A stretch of DNA of 64,000 nucleotides, taken from an uncultured Prevotella sp. (GTDB taxonomy: Bacteria > Bacteroidota > Bacteroidia > Bacteroidales > Bacteroidaceae). The notes below the pieces were generated by a model that searched no databases, was not told the DNA's origin, and saw only the letters and a program-made list of their open reading frames with translations. How positions within the stretch are numbered: the stretch's first letter is position 1; each line of letters opens with the position of its first letter. Of the stretch, positions 53,101-61,001 are shown piece after piece. The DNA lies in the NCBI GenBank assembly GCA_900770395.1, contig CAAGKM010000037.1:53828-117827 (forward strand). Direction: 5' to 3'. The translations under genes and the position numbers were made by a program.

Positions 53101-53373
53101 GGTCTGCTGCCGCTGCTCGTTCCGATGGGTGTGGGCTACAACGGTAACATGACTCTCGGTGCGGCTGCTGTGGGCGGTATGCTTATAGGTATGCTTTGCC
53201 AGATTATGGTGGTGCCGGCACTATTCTATATCTTCCAGATGCTGCAGGAGAAGATCAAGCCGATAGAGTTTGCCGACGACAACGCACGTGTTGACTCGGA
53301 GATACGCCAGTATACCAACCCGTATATCGCAGCTGAGCTTCAGAACAAGATTGACGAGAACAATAAAAAATAA
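50119..53373 (+). CDS. RND multidrug efflux transporter, HAE1 type (second pump)
   Basis: 1084 residues, about 45 longer than the first pump, mainly through a C-terminal tail after the last helix (KPIEFADDNARVDSEIRQYT onward). The proton-relay residues are present in VVDDAIVVVEAVHAK and LIGLLAKNAILIVEFALERR. It opens KLDRFIERPVLSTVISIVIV. It should form a trimer spanning inner membrane and periplasm with the adaptor and channel encoded on either side. The substrate is unknown; the following LpxA-like gene hints at envelope maintenance. Confidence 0.97.
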   Translation: MKLDRFIERPVLSTVISIVIVILGILGLVSLPIEQYPDVAPPTIMVRASYSGANAETVLNSVVTPLEEQINGVEGMTYMTSAATNDGSGSITVYFQQGYDADMAQVNVQNRVSQASALLPAEVTRAGVQVMKRQSSNVLIFAITGDPEKYDNQFLGNYADINIIPAIKRVKGVGECQAMGLQSYTMRLWLDPIKMKSHNLMPSDITGVLAQQNIEAAPGKFGEQTENQYEYTIRYKGRLKTPEEFQDMIITSDTNGQTVRVKDVARVELGGLYYSFKQAVDGKSSCMMMVTQTAGSNATQIANDVKAVLEDARKSLPPGAEIQVMQDVTEFLNASIDELVKTLLEAFVLVFIVVYIFLQDFRSTLVPLIAVPVSLVGTFFFLYVFGFSLNLLTLAALVLAIAIVVDDAIVVVEAVHAKLDLGYKSSLTASKDAMSEISGAIISITLVMAAVFIPVSFLGGTSGTFYREFGITMAISIVISALNALTLSPALCAILLKPHNEDGSERKMSMIDRFHAAFNAAYGKMQNKYQGGVRRIVERPVIAVISVIAGIAVMALLMMNTRTGLVPDEDTGTLFVTVATPPGTSLENTDKVMNQVDAMLKSNPAIQSTLRITGYSFIGGQGSNQGTFIVKLKSFEERNGDEGPLKYIGVHNLGSTMVLGMIYKQTAAIKGAQILAFQPPMVQGFSATNGLTFSMQDRTGGDVNKFFDVTQKFLAELNKRPEVSSAATQYNSKYPQYMMDVDVAKCKQSGIDPSVVLSTMQGYFGGLYASNFNSYGKLYRVMIQAAYEFRGDLKSLDNIYVRTANGTMSPIKAYVNLTKIYAPQEIDRFNLFTSINVNASPAEGYSTGDVIKAMEEVSATSLPDGYSYEFSGLTRSESESSNSTGIIFVLCFLFVYLILAAQYESYILPLSVILSIPFGLAGAFIFTNLFGKQNDIYMQIALIMLIGLLAKNAILIVEFALERRRTGMAISWAAVLGAAARLRPILMTSLAMIIGLLPLLVPMGVGYNGNMTLGAAAVGGMLIGMLCQIMVVPALFYIFQMLQEKIKPIEFADDNARVDSEIRQYTNPYIAAELQNKIDENNKK

Positions 53374-53382
53374 TACGTGACG

Positions 53383-54768
53383 ATGAAAGTTAGAAATATC
53401 ATAATGTTCGCATCTGCCGCCATGATGCTTGGCAGTTGTGGAATATACAACAAGTATGAGCGTCCCGACGTGAACGTCAGTGGACTGGTGCGCGACACCG
53501 CGAGAGTGGCTGACACTCTTGCGGTGGCGGACACCACCAGCTTCGGCAACCTGCCTTGGCGCAGCGTGTTCACCGACCCGCAGTTGCAGTCGCTCATAGA
53601 GTATGCGCTTGAGCACAACACCAATATGCTCAATGCCGCTCTCAACGTGAAAATGGTTCAGGCACAGCTCACCGCTGCAAAGCTCGCCTTTGTACCTTCG
53701 TTTACCTTCTCACCTCAGGGAACAATCTCGTCGTGGGACGGCAACACTCCAAGCAAGATCTACTCGCTGCCAGTGCAGGCAAGCTGGAGCATCGACCTCT
53801 TCGGCAACCTGCTCAACGCCAAACGCAGTGCACAGATGCAGCTGCTTTACTCAAAGGACTATCAGCTTGTGGTGAAGACCGGTCTCATCTCTAATGTGGC
53901 AAACATGTATTACACGCTGATGATGCTCGACCGCCAGCTGGAGATTGTAAACGGCATGGCTGACCTCACCAAGGACACTTGGCGCATAATGAAGCTGCAG
54001 AAGGAACTTGGCCGCGTGAACGAGACAGGTGTACAGAGTGCAGAGGCAAACTACTACTCTGTTCTCTCACAGAAGGCTGACCTTGAGCGCCAGATTCGCG
54101 AGGTAGAGAACTCGATGTCACTGCTGCTTGGACAGCCGGCACAGACCATTGCCCGCGGCAAGCTTGCGGACCAGAGCCTGCCGTCGGAGTTCAGCACTGG
54201 CATAGCTCTTAACATGCTTAACAACCGTCCTGACGTGCATGCCGCCGAGATGAACCTTGCAGCATGTTTCTATAACACAAATCAGGCACGCTCACGCTTC
54301 TATCCGAGCATCACCATAAGCGGTAGCGGAGCATACACTAACAACAGCGGCATGGGTATCGTGAACCCAGGCAAGATGTTGCTCAGCGCAGTGGGTAGCC
54401 TCACTCAACCCATCTTTGCCCGTGGTCAGCTCATCGCTGGCTTGAAAGTGGCTAAGGCACAGCAGGAGCAGGCTTTCAACAACTGGCAGCAGGCTGTGCT
54501 CTCAGCTGGAAGCGAGGTTAGCAATGCGCTTGTGCTCTACAATTCATCCGACGAGAAAGGCCGTCTCGACGGCAAGCGTGTGGATGTGCTTGAGAAGAAC
54601 GTTGAGATGACAAAGCAGCTGTTCAACTCCAAGTCGGCTACTTATCTTGAGGTCATAACGGCACAGAGCAACTTGCTCAACGCACAGCTCTCAAAGGTGC
54701 AGGACGACTTCTCTAAGATGCAGGCTGTGGTAAACCTCTACTATGCACTTGGTGGAGGCAGGGATTAA
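53383..54768 (+). CDS. RND outer-membrane channel, second operon
   Basis: 461 residues from ATG 53383 (MKVRNIIMFAS); a GTG six bases upstream is in frame but less likely. Lipoprotein signal ends MMLGSC. Two efflux-protein repeats (SWSIDLFGNLLNAK, NNRPDVHAAEMNLAACF) and the terminal KMQAVVNLYYALGGG are as in the OprM/NodT group. It is a paralogue of the channel at 9,008. It starts 9 bases after the pump stop and is followed after 22 bases by the LpxA-like gene. Confidence 0.95.
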   Translation: MKVRNIIMFASAAMMLGSCGIYNKYERPDVNVSGLVRDTARVADTLAVADTTSFGNLPWRSVFTDPQLQSLIEYALEHNTNMLNAALNVKMVQAQLTAAKLAFVPSFTFSPQGTISSWDGNTPSKIYSLPVQASWSIDLFGNLLNAKRSAQMQLLYSKDYQLVVKTGLISNVANMYYTLMMLDRQLEIVNGMADLTKDTWRIMKLQKELGRVNETGVQSAEANYYSVLSQKADLERQIREVENSMSLLLGQPAQTIARGKLADQSLPSEFSTGIALNMLNNRPDVHAAEMNLAACFYNTNQARSRFYPSITISGSGAYTNNSGMGIVNPGKMLLSAVGSLTQPIFARGQLIAGLKVAKAQQEQAFNNWQQAVLSAGSEVSNALVLYNSSDEKGRLDGKRVDVLEKNVEMTKQLFNSKSATYLEVITAQSNLLNAQLSKVQDDFSKMQAVVNLYYALGGGRD

Positions 54769-54790
54769 CTTCTAAAAAACGACAAGAATT

Positions 54791-55570
54791 ATGAGTAATA
54801 TTAGTCAACAGGCGTATGTGGACCCGAAGGCGAAGATTGGAAACAATGTCACCGTCTATCCTTTCGCCTATATCGAGGGCGACGTGGAGATTGGCGACAA
54901 CTGCGTCATCTTCCCGTATGCCAGCATCATGAACGGCACCCGTATGGGCAAGGGCAACAAGGTGTTCCAGAACACTGTTCTGGGTGCTGAGCCGCAGGAT
55001 TTCAACTTCAAGGGCGATGCTTCGCGCCTGGTTATCGGCGATGAGAACGTGTTCCGTGAGAACGTGGTTATCAACCGTGCCACGTTCAGCGACGGTGAGA
55101 CACGCATCGGCAACCGCAACTTCTTCATGGAGGGTGTACACATCTCGCACGACACAAAGGTGGACGATTACTGCACCTTCGGTTACGGTACCAAGGTGGC
55201 TGGCGACTGCGAGATTCACAGCGGTGTGATTTTCTCGTCGAGCGTAATTATCAATCCCAATGTGCGCATCGGCGGCGGCTCAATGGTAACCGGCGGTGTG
55301 CGTGTCAGCCGTGATGTGCCTCCGTTCATCGTTGCCACCCACAACCCGGTGGAGTACGGCGGTATCAATGAGACACTGCTCCGCTCGTCAGGCACACCTG
55401 AAAAGGTCATCGGCCACATAGCCAATGCCTACCGTCTGGTGTTCCACGGACAGACAGCCGTCATCGATGCCATCAACCAGATCAGGCAGCAGGTGCCCGA
55501 CGGTGACGCCGTGCGCAGCATCATCAAGTTCCTTGAAAGAACCAAGATTGGAATTATCTCAAAAATCTAA
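54791..55570 (+). CDS. LpxA-like UDP-N-acetylglucosamine acyltransferase
   Basis: 259 residues made largely of hexapeptide repeats of a left-handed beta-helix (AKIGNNVTVYPFAYIEGDVEIGDNCVIFPY), then the helical C-terminal part of the LpxA family (GTPEKVIGHIANAYRLVF). VHISHD contains the catalytic His equivalent; QDFNFKG and ENVVINRAT match LpxA blocks. LpxA adds the first acyl chain in lipid A synthesis. Bacteroidetes normally carry lpxA next to lpxD and a fused lpxC/fabZ; here it stands alone behind an efflux operon and the wording departs from the common LpxA, so it may be a second, specialised copy. Function of the paralogue is uncertain. Confidence 0.82.
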   Translation: MSNISQQAYVDPKAKIGNNVTVYPFAYIEGDVEIGDNCVIFPYASIMNGTRMGKGNKVFQNTVLGAEPQDFNFKGDASRLVIGDENVFRENVVINRATFSDGETRIGNRNFFMEGVHISHDTKVDDYCTFGYGTKVAGDCEIHSGVIFSSSVIINPNVRIGGGSMVTGGVRVSRDVPPFIVATHNPVEYGGINETLLRSSGTPEKVIGHIANAYRLVFHGQTAVIDAINQIRQQVPDGDAVRSIIKFLERTKIGIISKI

Positions 55571-55614
55571 ACAGTGTTCAATAATTAGTGCTCAGTGTTT
55601 AGTTGCTGATTTAC

Positions 55615-55655
55615 AAAAGACTGGAGCTGTGACCATATCACAGTTCCAGTCTTTT
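55615..55655 (+). terminator. Terminator of the second RND operon
   Basis: An 18-base stem beginning AAAAGACTGGAGCTGTGA with one mismatch, a five-base loop and a final TTTTT. It lies 45 bases past the LpxA-like stop. Confidence 0.9.
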
Positions 55656-55673
55656 TCTTTAAAATAGTTTTCA

Positions 55674-55771
55674 AAACGATACGTTTAGCCGCGCAAACGA
55701 TTATTTTAGAATTCAAAACGATACGTTTGCATGGCTAAACGTATCGTTTTGAATTCTAAAAATAGTGATTT
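55674..55771. repeat. 21-nt phased array with a 25-bp perfect inverted repeat
   Basis: Cores AAACGATACGTTT (centre 55680), AAACGATTATTTT (55701), AAACGATACGTTT (55722), AAACGTATCGTTT (55743) and AAATAGTGATTT (about 55765) are 21 bases apart. Units 3 and 4 are mirror images, so 55704-55728 and 55737-55761 make a perfect 25-bp inverted repeat with an 8-base loop. The core AAACGATACGTTT and the word TTTTAGAATTC are shared with the array at 39.8 kb. Confidence 0.85.
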
Positions 55772-55778
55772 ACGGTAT

Positions 55779-57482
55779 TCAGTATGCCTGCTCGTGTACG
55801 CCTTTCACGGCGCGGCCGCTGGGCTCGTCAAGATTTTTAAAAGCCTCGTCCCACTCTAACGCAATGGCTGTGGAGCATGCCACGCTTGCCTCGCTCGGCA
55901 CGCTCCATGCTGCCGATTTGCTTGGAAAATGCTCCTCGAAGATGCTGCGGTAGTAGTACTCCTCCTTGTTTTTCGGAGGATTTATGGGAAAACGCTCGGC
56001 AGCGTGAGTCATCTGTTCATCGCTGACCGCCGCTGCCGTCACTTCCTTCAGCGTGTCTATCCACGAGTAGCCCACGCCGTCGCTGAACTGCTCCTTCTGC
56101 CGCCATGCTACGCTCTCGGGCAGTACATCGGCAAATGCCTCGCGCACTACACCTTTCTCTATAGTCTTTCCAGGGCACATCTTCAGTGCGGGATTGATGC
56201 GCATAGCCGTGTCCATAAACTCCTTGTCGAGAAATGGCACACGTCCCTCAATGCCCCATGCCATCAGAGACTTGTTGGCACGCAGGCAGTCATACTGATA
56301 GAGCTTCGACAGTTTGCGCACCGTCTCCTCATGGAATGCCTTTGCCGAGGGAGCTTTGTGGAAATAAAGATAGCCTCCGAAAATCTCGTCGGCGCCCTCA
56401 CCGCTGAGCACCATCTTTATGCCCATGCTGCGTATCACGCGTGCAAGAAGATACATAGGTGTTGAGGCTCTTACGGTGGTCACGTCGTAGGTTTCTATGA
56501 AGTATATCACGTCGCGGATGGCGTCGAGTCCCTCCTGCACCGTGTAGTTCACCTCGTGGTGCACCGTGCCGATATAGTCCGCCATCTCGCGTGCCTTGGC
56601 GAGGTCGGGTGAGCCTTTCAGTCCCACTGCAAACGAGTGGAGCCGTGGCCACCATGCCTCGTTCTCATCGTTTGTCTCCACACGTTTGGCGGCGTACATT
56701 TTGGCGATGGCAGAGACCACCGAGCTGTCAAGACCACCTGAGAGCAGCACGCCGTAGGGCACGTCGCTCATCAGCTGACGTTTCACTGCCGCCATCAGCC
56801 CGTCTCTCACCTGGCGCACAGCCTCGCTGCGGTCGGAGGTTGACCATTGCATGTCGTCATATTCCGTCCAGTCACGGCGATACCAACGCTGCGGCTTTCC
56901 TCCGTCTTTGCCGGTGAGATAATGTCCTGGAGGAAATGGCTCGTAGCTCTCGCATTGTCCCTCCAATGCCTTCAGCTCGCTTGCCACATACACCGTGCCG
57001 TCGCTGTCGTGCCCAATATATAACGGTATCACGCCCACATGGTCGCGCGCTATGAGATATTCACCTGTCGTGGAGTCGTAGAGCACAAAGGCGAATATGC
57101 CGTTGAGCTGGTCGATGAAGTCTGCGCCGTAACGCTCATATAGTGCGAGGATCACCTCGCAGTCACTGCCTGTCTGAAACTCATACTGCCCTGCAAAACG
57201 GCGGCGTATCTCCTGATGGTTGTATATCTCGCCGTTGACAGCCAGCACTTTCGTGCCGTCGGCCGAATATAGGGGCTGTCCGCCCGACATCGGGTCGACA
57301 ATGGCGAGGCGCTCATGGGCGAGCACTGCATTGCCGCCACAGTAAACGCCGCTCCAGTCGGGTCCTCTGTGTCTTATTTTCGCCGACATCTTGAGAGCTT
57401 TCTCCCTGATTGCCTTTTGTGTACTTTCTGAAAGGGTGCCGAATATTTCCCTCGGCTTAATAATTGCTGTAAATCCACACAT
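55779..57482 (-). CDS. asnB: Asparagine synthetase B, glutamine-hydrolysing
   Basis: 567 residues. Makes asparagine from aspartate, ATP and glutamine. Cys2 (MCGFTAII) is the glutaminase nucleophile; RHRGPDWSG, NGEIYNH and the class II glutaminase fold occupy about 1-210; the synthetase half has the ATP pyrophosphatase loop SGGLDSS (about 245). Length and domain order are standard. Last gene of the minus-strand glutamine block, 40 bases after the PurF-like gene, with a tandem repeat in the gap. Confidence 0.95.
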   Translation of the reverse strand: MCGFTAIIKPREIFGTLSESTQKAIREKALKMSAKIRHRGPDWSGVYCGGNAVLAHERLAIVDPMSGGQPLYSADGTKVLAVNGEIYNHQEIRRRFAGQYEFQTGSDCEVILALYERYGADFIDQLNGIFAFVLYDSTTGEYLIARDHVGVIPLYIGHDSDGTVYVASELKALEGQCESYEPFPPGHYLTGKDGGKPQRWYRRDWTEYDDMQWSTSDRSEAVRQVRDGLMAAVKRQLMSDVPYGVLLSGGLDSSVVSAIAKMYAAKRVETNDENEAWWPRLHSFAVGLKGSPDLAKAREMADYIGTVHHEVNYTVQEGLDAIRDVIYFIETYDVTTVRASTPMYLLARVIRSMGIKMVLSGEGADEIFGGYLYFHKAPSAKAFHEETVRKLSKLYQYDCLRANKSLMAWGIEGRVPFLDKEFMDTAMRINPALKMCPGKTIEKGVVREAFADVLPESVAWRQKEQFSDGVGYSWIDTLKEVTAAAVSDEQMTHAAERFPINPPKNKEEYYYRSIFEEHFPSKSAAWSVPSEASVACSTAIALEWDEAFKNLDEPSGRAVKGVHEQAY

Positions 57483-57490
57483 GTTTTTTT

Positions 57491-57545
57491 AGTGTTAAGT
57501 GTTCAGTGTTCAGTGTTCAGTGTTAAGTGTTCGGTGAGGAGTGTT
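57491..57545. repeat. Tandem 9-nt repeats (TGTTCAGTG family)
   Basis: Several copies of AGTGTTCAG/AGTGTTAAG in a row between the asnB start and the end of the PurF-like gene; part of the array lies inside the last codons of the latter. The same wording recurs at 55,571-55,606, 60,876-60,917 and, inverted, 60,976-60,999. Confidence 0.7.
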
Positions 57546-59268
57546 TCCTCTTTTCCATATAATCAATGAATGCCCGGTTCACCATGCGAGTGCCGCCAGG
57601 AGTGGGGTAGTGCCCCGTGAAATACCAGTCGCCAGGATGATTAGGGCAGGCACTGTGCAGTCCCTCGATGCTCTGGTACACCAATTCTATGGGCACATTC
57701 ACACCCTCGGGTCGCAGCATCTCCACTATCTTGCGGTTGATTTCATCCACTGTGAACGGCGCATAGACCGTTCTTACATGGTTTTCCGTGTCAGGCTTTT
57801 CCTTGCAGGCACGGTATATGTTGTCTAAAAGCTGCCCCATGCCACGCTCCTCTATGAGGGCTATGGCGGCACGGAAGGCGCAGAGTTCTTCGAGATGCGA
57901 CATGTCTATACCGTAGTAGTCGGGATAGCGTATCTGAGGCGAGCTGCTCACCATCACAATCTTCTTCGGGTGCAGACGGTCGAGAATCTTGAAGATGCTC
58001 TCTTTCAGTGTTGTGCCGCGCACGATGGAGTCGTCGATGATCACGAGGTTGTCCTCGTGGGGGCGTAGTGAGCCATAAGTGACATCGTAGACGTGAGCCG
58101 CCAGGTCGTTGCGCTCCGTGCCCTCTGTGATGAACGTGCGGAGCTTGATGTCCTTCCACACCACCTTTTCTATTCTTATGCCGCTGTCGAGACTGCGCAC
58201 ACCCTCGGTCATGCCGTGGAAAGCCACCTCAGCAGTGTTAGGGATATATGAGAACACCGAGTGCGCCACGTCGCCGTCTATCGCCTTCATGATGGCAGGC
58301 GTGAGCTGCTCGCCCAACTTCTTACGCTCCTGATAGATGTCGCAGTCGGAGCCACGGCTGAAGTATATCCGCTCAAACGAGCAGGCGTGATTGCCCTTTG
58401 GCTCAATGACGGTGGTCAGGGCTGTCGTGCCGTCCTTGTGCACTGTCAGCGCCTCACCTGAATGCAATTCGTGTATGCTGTCGGCAGGCAGGTCGAAAGT
58501 GGTCTGTATCACAGGCCGCTCCGATGCCACCACAAGTAGCTCATCGTCCTTGTACCAGAATGCCGGGCGTATGCCCCAGGGGTCGCGCATGGCAAACATC
58601 TCGCCGCTGCCCGTGATGCCGCAGAGCACGTAGCCGCCGTCGAACATCGGTGTGGCTGTGCTGAGCACGTTCACAATGTTGATGTTCTGCTCTATATAGT
58701 CGGTGATGTCCGTTCCCTTGAGCCCTTTCTCCACAGCAATGTTAAAAAGCCGCTCGCTCTCACGGTCCAGGCGGTGCCCTAAGAGCTCAAGCATGATATA
58801 TGTGTCGCTGTAGATGCGTGGATGTTGCCCTGTGGCGGTTATGGCGCCGAATATCTCACTGACATTGGTCATGTTGAAGTTTCCGCACAGACAGAGGTTC
58901 TTCGCCCTCCAGTTGTTGCGGCGCAGGAAAGGATGTACATACTGCAGACCGCTCCTTCCCGTGGTGGAGTAGCGCAGATGTCCCATGTAGAGCTGTCCGG
59001 CAAACGAGTCGCCCACACGGTTGAAAATCTCTGTTATGGCATCCTTGCCCTCCGCGCGCTCACGAAACATATACTCGCTGCCGGCAGGAGCGTCAAGGTT
59101 GACGCATGCCACTCCCGCTCCCTCCTGTCCGCGGTTGTGCTGCTTCTCCATCAGCAGATACATTTTCTCCAGTCCGTAGCGCCATGTGCCATACTTCTTC
59201 TCATAGTACTCCAACGGCTTCAGCAGGCGAATCATCGCCACGCCGCACTCATGCTTCAACTGCTCCAT
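57523..59268 (-). CDS. purF: Amidophosphoribosyltransferase-like protein (long form)
   Basis: 581 residues, about 100 more than E. coli PurF. Short propeptide MEQLKHE precedes the glutaminase Cys (CGVAMIRL), then KQHNRGQEGAGVA, a class II glutaminase domain and a phosphoribosyltransferase domain with the PRPP loop LVIIDDSIVRGTT (about 400). It would form phosphoribosylamine from PRPP and glutamine, the first step of purine synthesis. Bacteroidetes often carry two PurF-like genes; this one may be a paralogue with a changed role, so the symbol is provisional. It overlaps the pyrG stop by 20 bases. Confidence 0.85.
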   Translation of the reverse strand: MEQLKHECGVAMIRLLKPLEYYEKKYGTWRYGLEKMYLLMEKQHNRGQEGAGVACVNLDAPAGSEYMFRERAEGKDAITEIFNRVGDSFAGQLYMGHLRYSTTGRSGLQYVHPFLRRNNWRAKNLCLCGNFNMTNVSEIFGAITATGQHPRIYSDTYIMLELLGHRLDRESERLFNIAVEKGLKGTDITDYIEQNINIVNVLSTATPMFDGGYVLCGITGSGEMFAMRDPWGIRPAFWYKDDELLVVASERPVIQTTFDLPADSIHELHSGEALTVHKDGTTALTTVIEPKGNHACSFERIYFSRGSDCDIYQERKKLGEQLTPAIMKAIDGDVAHSVFSYIPNTAEVAFHGMTEGVRSLDSGIRIEKVVWKDIKLRTFITEGTERNDLAAHVYDVTYGSLRPHEDNLVIIDDSIVRGTTLKESIFKILDRLHPKKIVMVSSSPQIRYPDYYGIDMSHLEELCAFRAAIALIEERGMGQLLDNIYRACKEKPDTENHVRTVYAPFTVDEINRKIVEMLRPEGVNVPIELVYQSIEGLHSACPNHPGDWYFTGHYPTPGGTRMVNRAFIDYMEKRKHSSPNT

Positions 59269-60862
59269 CTTTACAAGCTTTTATAAACGACATAAACAAT
59301 GGGTGCGGATGAAGCACCGTTGATGAATACTCGGGATGGAACTGTGTGCCGATGTACCAACGCAACTCGGGTATCTCAACAATCTCCACCAGTCCTGTGG
59401 CAGGATTGATGCCTGCGCATCTCATGCCGTGAGTCTCATACTCATCCCTGTATTTGTTGTTGAACTCGTAGCGGTGGCGGTGACGCTCCCTTATGAGCCG
59501 TTGTTCCCCGTAAGCCTCCCATGTGCGGCTGCCTTCCGTGAGCTCACACTCGTAGCAGCCAAGGCGCATGGTGCCGCCCATCTGCGTGATGTTCTTCTGT
59601 TCCGCCATCATGTCAATCACGTTGTGCATTGTCGTGGCATCCATCTCGCTGCTGTGGGCGTCCTTCCATCCCAGCACGTTCCTTGCAAACTCAATCACCA
59701 TCATCTGCATTCCCAGGCATATTCCAAATGTCGGTATGTCGTTGGTGCGGCCATACTCTGCTGCAATGATTTTTCCATCTATGCCGCGGCTTCCGAATCC
59801 CGGACAAACCACTATTCCCGCCATGCCGCTGAGCTTCTCGCTGACGTTCTCACGTGTCAGCTCCTCGCTGTTCACGAACATTGCCTTGACCTTGCGGTCG
59901 TTGTATGTTCCTGCATGGGCAAGGCTCTCGAGAATGCTCTTGTAGGCATCCTGCAGGTCATATTTTCCCACTAAAGCTATCTTTATCTCCTTCACCGCCG
60001 CCTTCCTGCGCTCGAGGAAGTTGCGCCATGGCCCCAGTCCCGGTGTCTCGCCTGGCTCCACTCCCATCTTCCTCAGGCAGATGGCGTCGAGCCCCTGACG
60101 TTGCATGTTCACGGGCACCTCATAGATGCTGGGCAGGTCCTCGCTCTGTATTACCGCCGCCATGTCAACGTTGCAGAACCGTGCCACCTTGTCTCTCAGC
60201 TCATCGCTCAGGTGATGCTCCGTGCGCAGCACCAGTACCTCTGGCTGAATGCCCAGTCCCTGCAGCTGCTTCACACTCGTCTGTGTGGGCTTTGTCTTCA
60301 GCTCGCCTGCCGCCGCAAGATAGGGCACGTATGTAAGATGCACGTTCAAAGCCCTTTGTGCCCCGAGCTCCCACCGCAACTGGCGTATCGCCTCGAGAAA
60401 CGGCTGGCTCTCTATGTCGCCTATCGTACCGCCAATCTCGGTTATCACGAAGTCGAGCGGCTGTTTGGTGGCATTGAGCAGAATGCGGCGCTTTATCTCG
60501 TCGGTGATGTGCGGCACCACCTGGATTGTCTTGCCGAGATAGTCGCCACGGCGTTCACGTTCAATCACGCTCAGGTATATTCGTCCTGTCGTCACGCTGT
60601 TGTCGCGTGTGGTCTCAATGCCCGTGAACCGCTCATAATGCCCAAGGTCGAGGTCGGTCTCCATACCGTCGGCTGTCACGTAGCATTCGCCGTGCTCGTA
60701 AGGGTTCAGCGTTCCCGGGTCAATGTTGATGTAGGGGTCAAACTTTTGGATGGTGATGCTGTAGCCCCTTGCCTGCAGCAATTTTCCCAATGATGCGGAG
60801 ATGATGCCCTTGCCTAATGACGAGGTCACGCCTCCTGTGATAAAGATATACTTTGTTTCCAT
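59249..60862 (-). CDS. pyrG: CTP synthase
   Basis: 537 residues. Aminates UTP to CTP with glutamine and ATP. The synthase part begins KYIFITGGVTSSLGKGIISA (P-loop); the class I glutaminase domain holds GICLGMQMMVIEFARN with the catalytic Cys, and the HPEYSS end carries His and Glu. Full length. Upstream lies a 139-base gap with TGTTCAGTG repeats; downstream the PurF-like gene overlaps, so both nucleotide genes are co-translated. Confidence 0.97.
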   Translation of the reverse strand: METKYIFITGGVTSSLGKGIISASLGKLLQARGYSITIQKFDPYINIDPGTLNPYEHGECYVTADGMETDLDLGHYERFTGIETTRDNSVTTGRIYLSVIERERRGDYLGKTIQVVPHITDEIKRRILLNATKQPLDFVITEIGGTIGDIESQPFLEAIRQLRWELGAQRALNVHLTYVPYLAAAGELKTKPTQTSVKQLQGLGIQPEVLVLRTEHHLSDELRDKVARFCNVDMAAVIQSEDLPSIYEVPVNMQRQGLDAICLRKMGVEPGETPGLGPWRNFLERRKAAVKEIKIALVGKYDLQDAYKSILESLAHAGTYNDRKVKAMFVNSEELTRENVSEKLSGMAGIVVCPGFGSRGIDGKIIAAEYGRTNDIPTFGICLGMQMMVIEFARNVLGWKDAHSSEMDATTMHNVIDMMAEQKNITQMGGTMRLGCYECELTEGSRTWEAYGEQRLIRERHRHRYEFNNKYRDEYETHGMRCAGINPATGLVEIVEIPELRWYIGTQFHPEYSSTVLHPHPLFMSFIKACKDGAVEA

Positions 60863-60875
60863 TTATATATAGAGT

Positions 60876-60999
60876 TGTTCTGTGTTCAGTGTTTCAGTGT
60901 TTCGTGTTCAGTGTTTATTCATAAATATAGGAGTGTGGGGTGGCAGATTTGTGAGCTCTCACCTCACTCTCTACACTCCACACTCCACACTGAACGCAA
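60876..60999. repeat. TGTTCAGTG repeats before pyrG, direct and inverted
   Basis: Direct copies at 60876-60917 and an inverted, GAGTG-rich series at about 60960-60999 fill the space between amt and pyrG. They could fold back on each other. There is no recognisable TAnnTTTG box for pyrG here. Confidence 0.5.
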
Positions 61000-61001
61000 A
61001 A

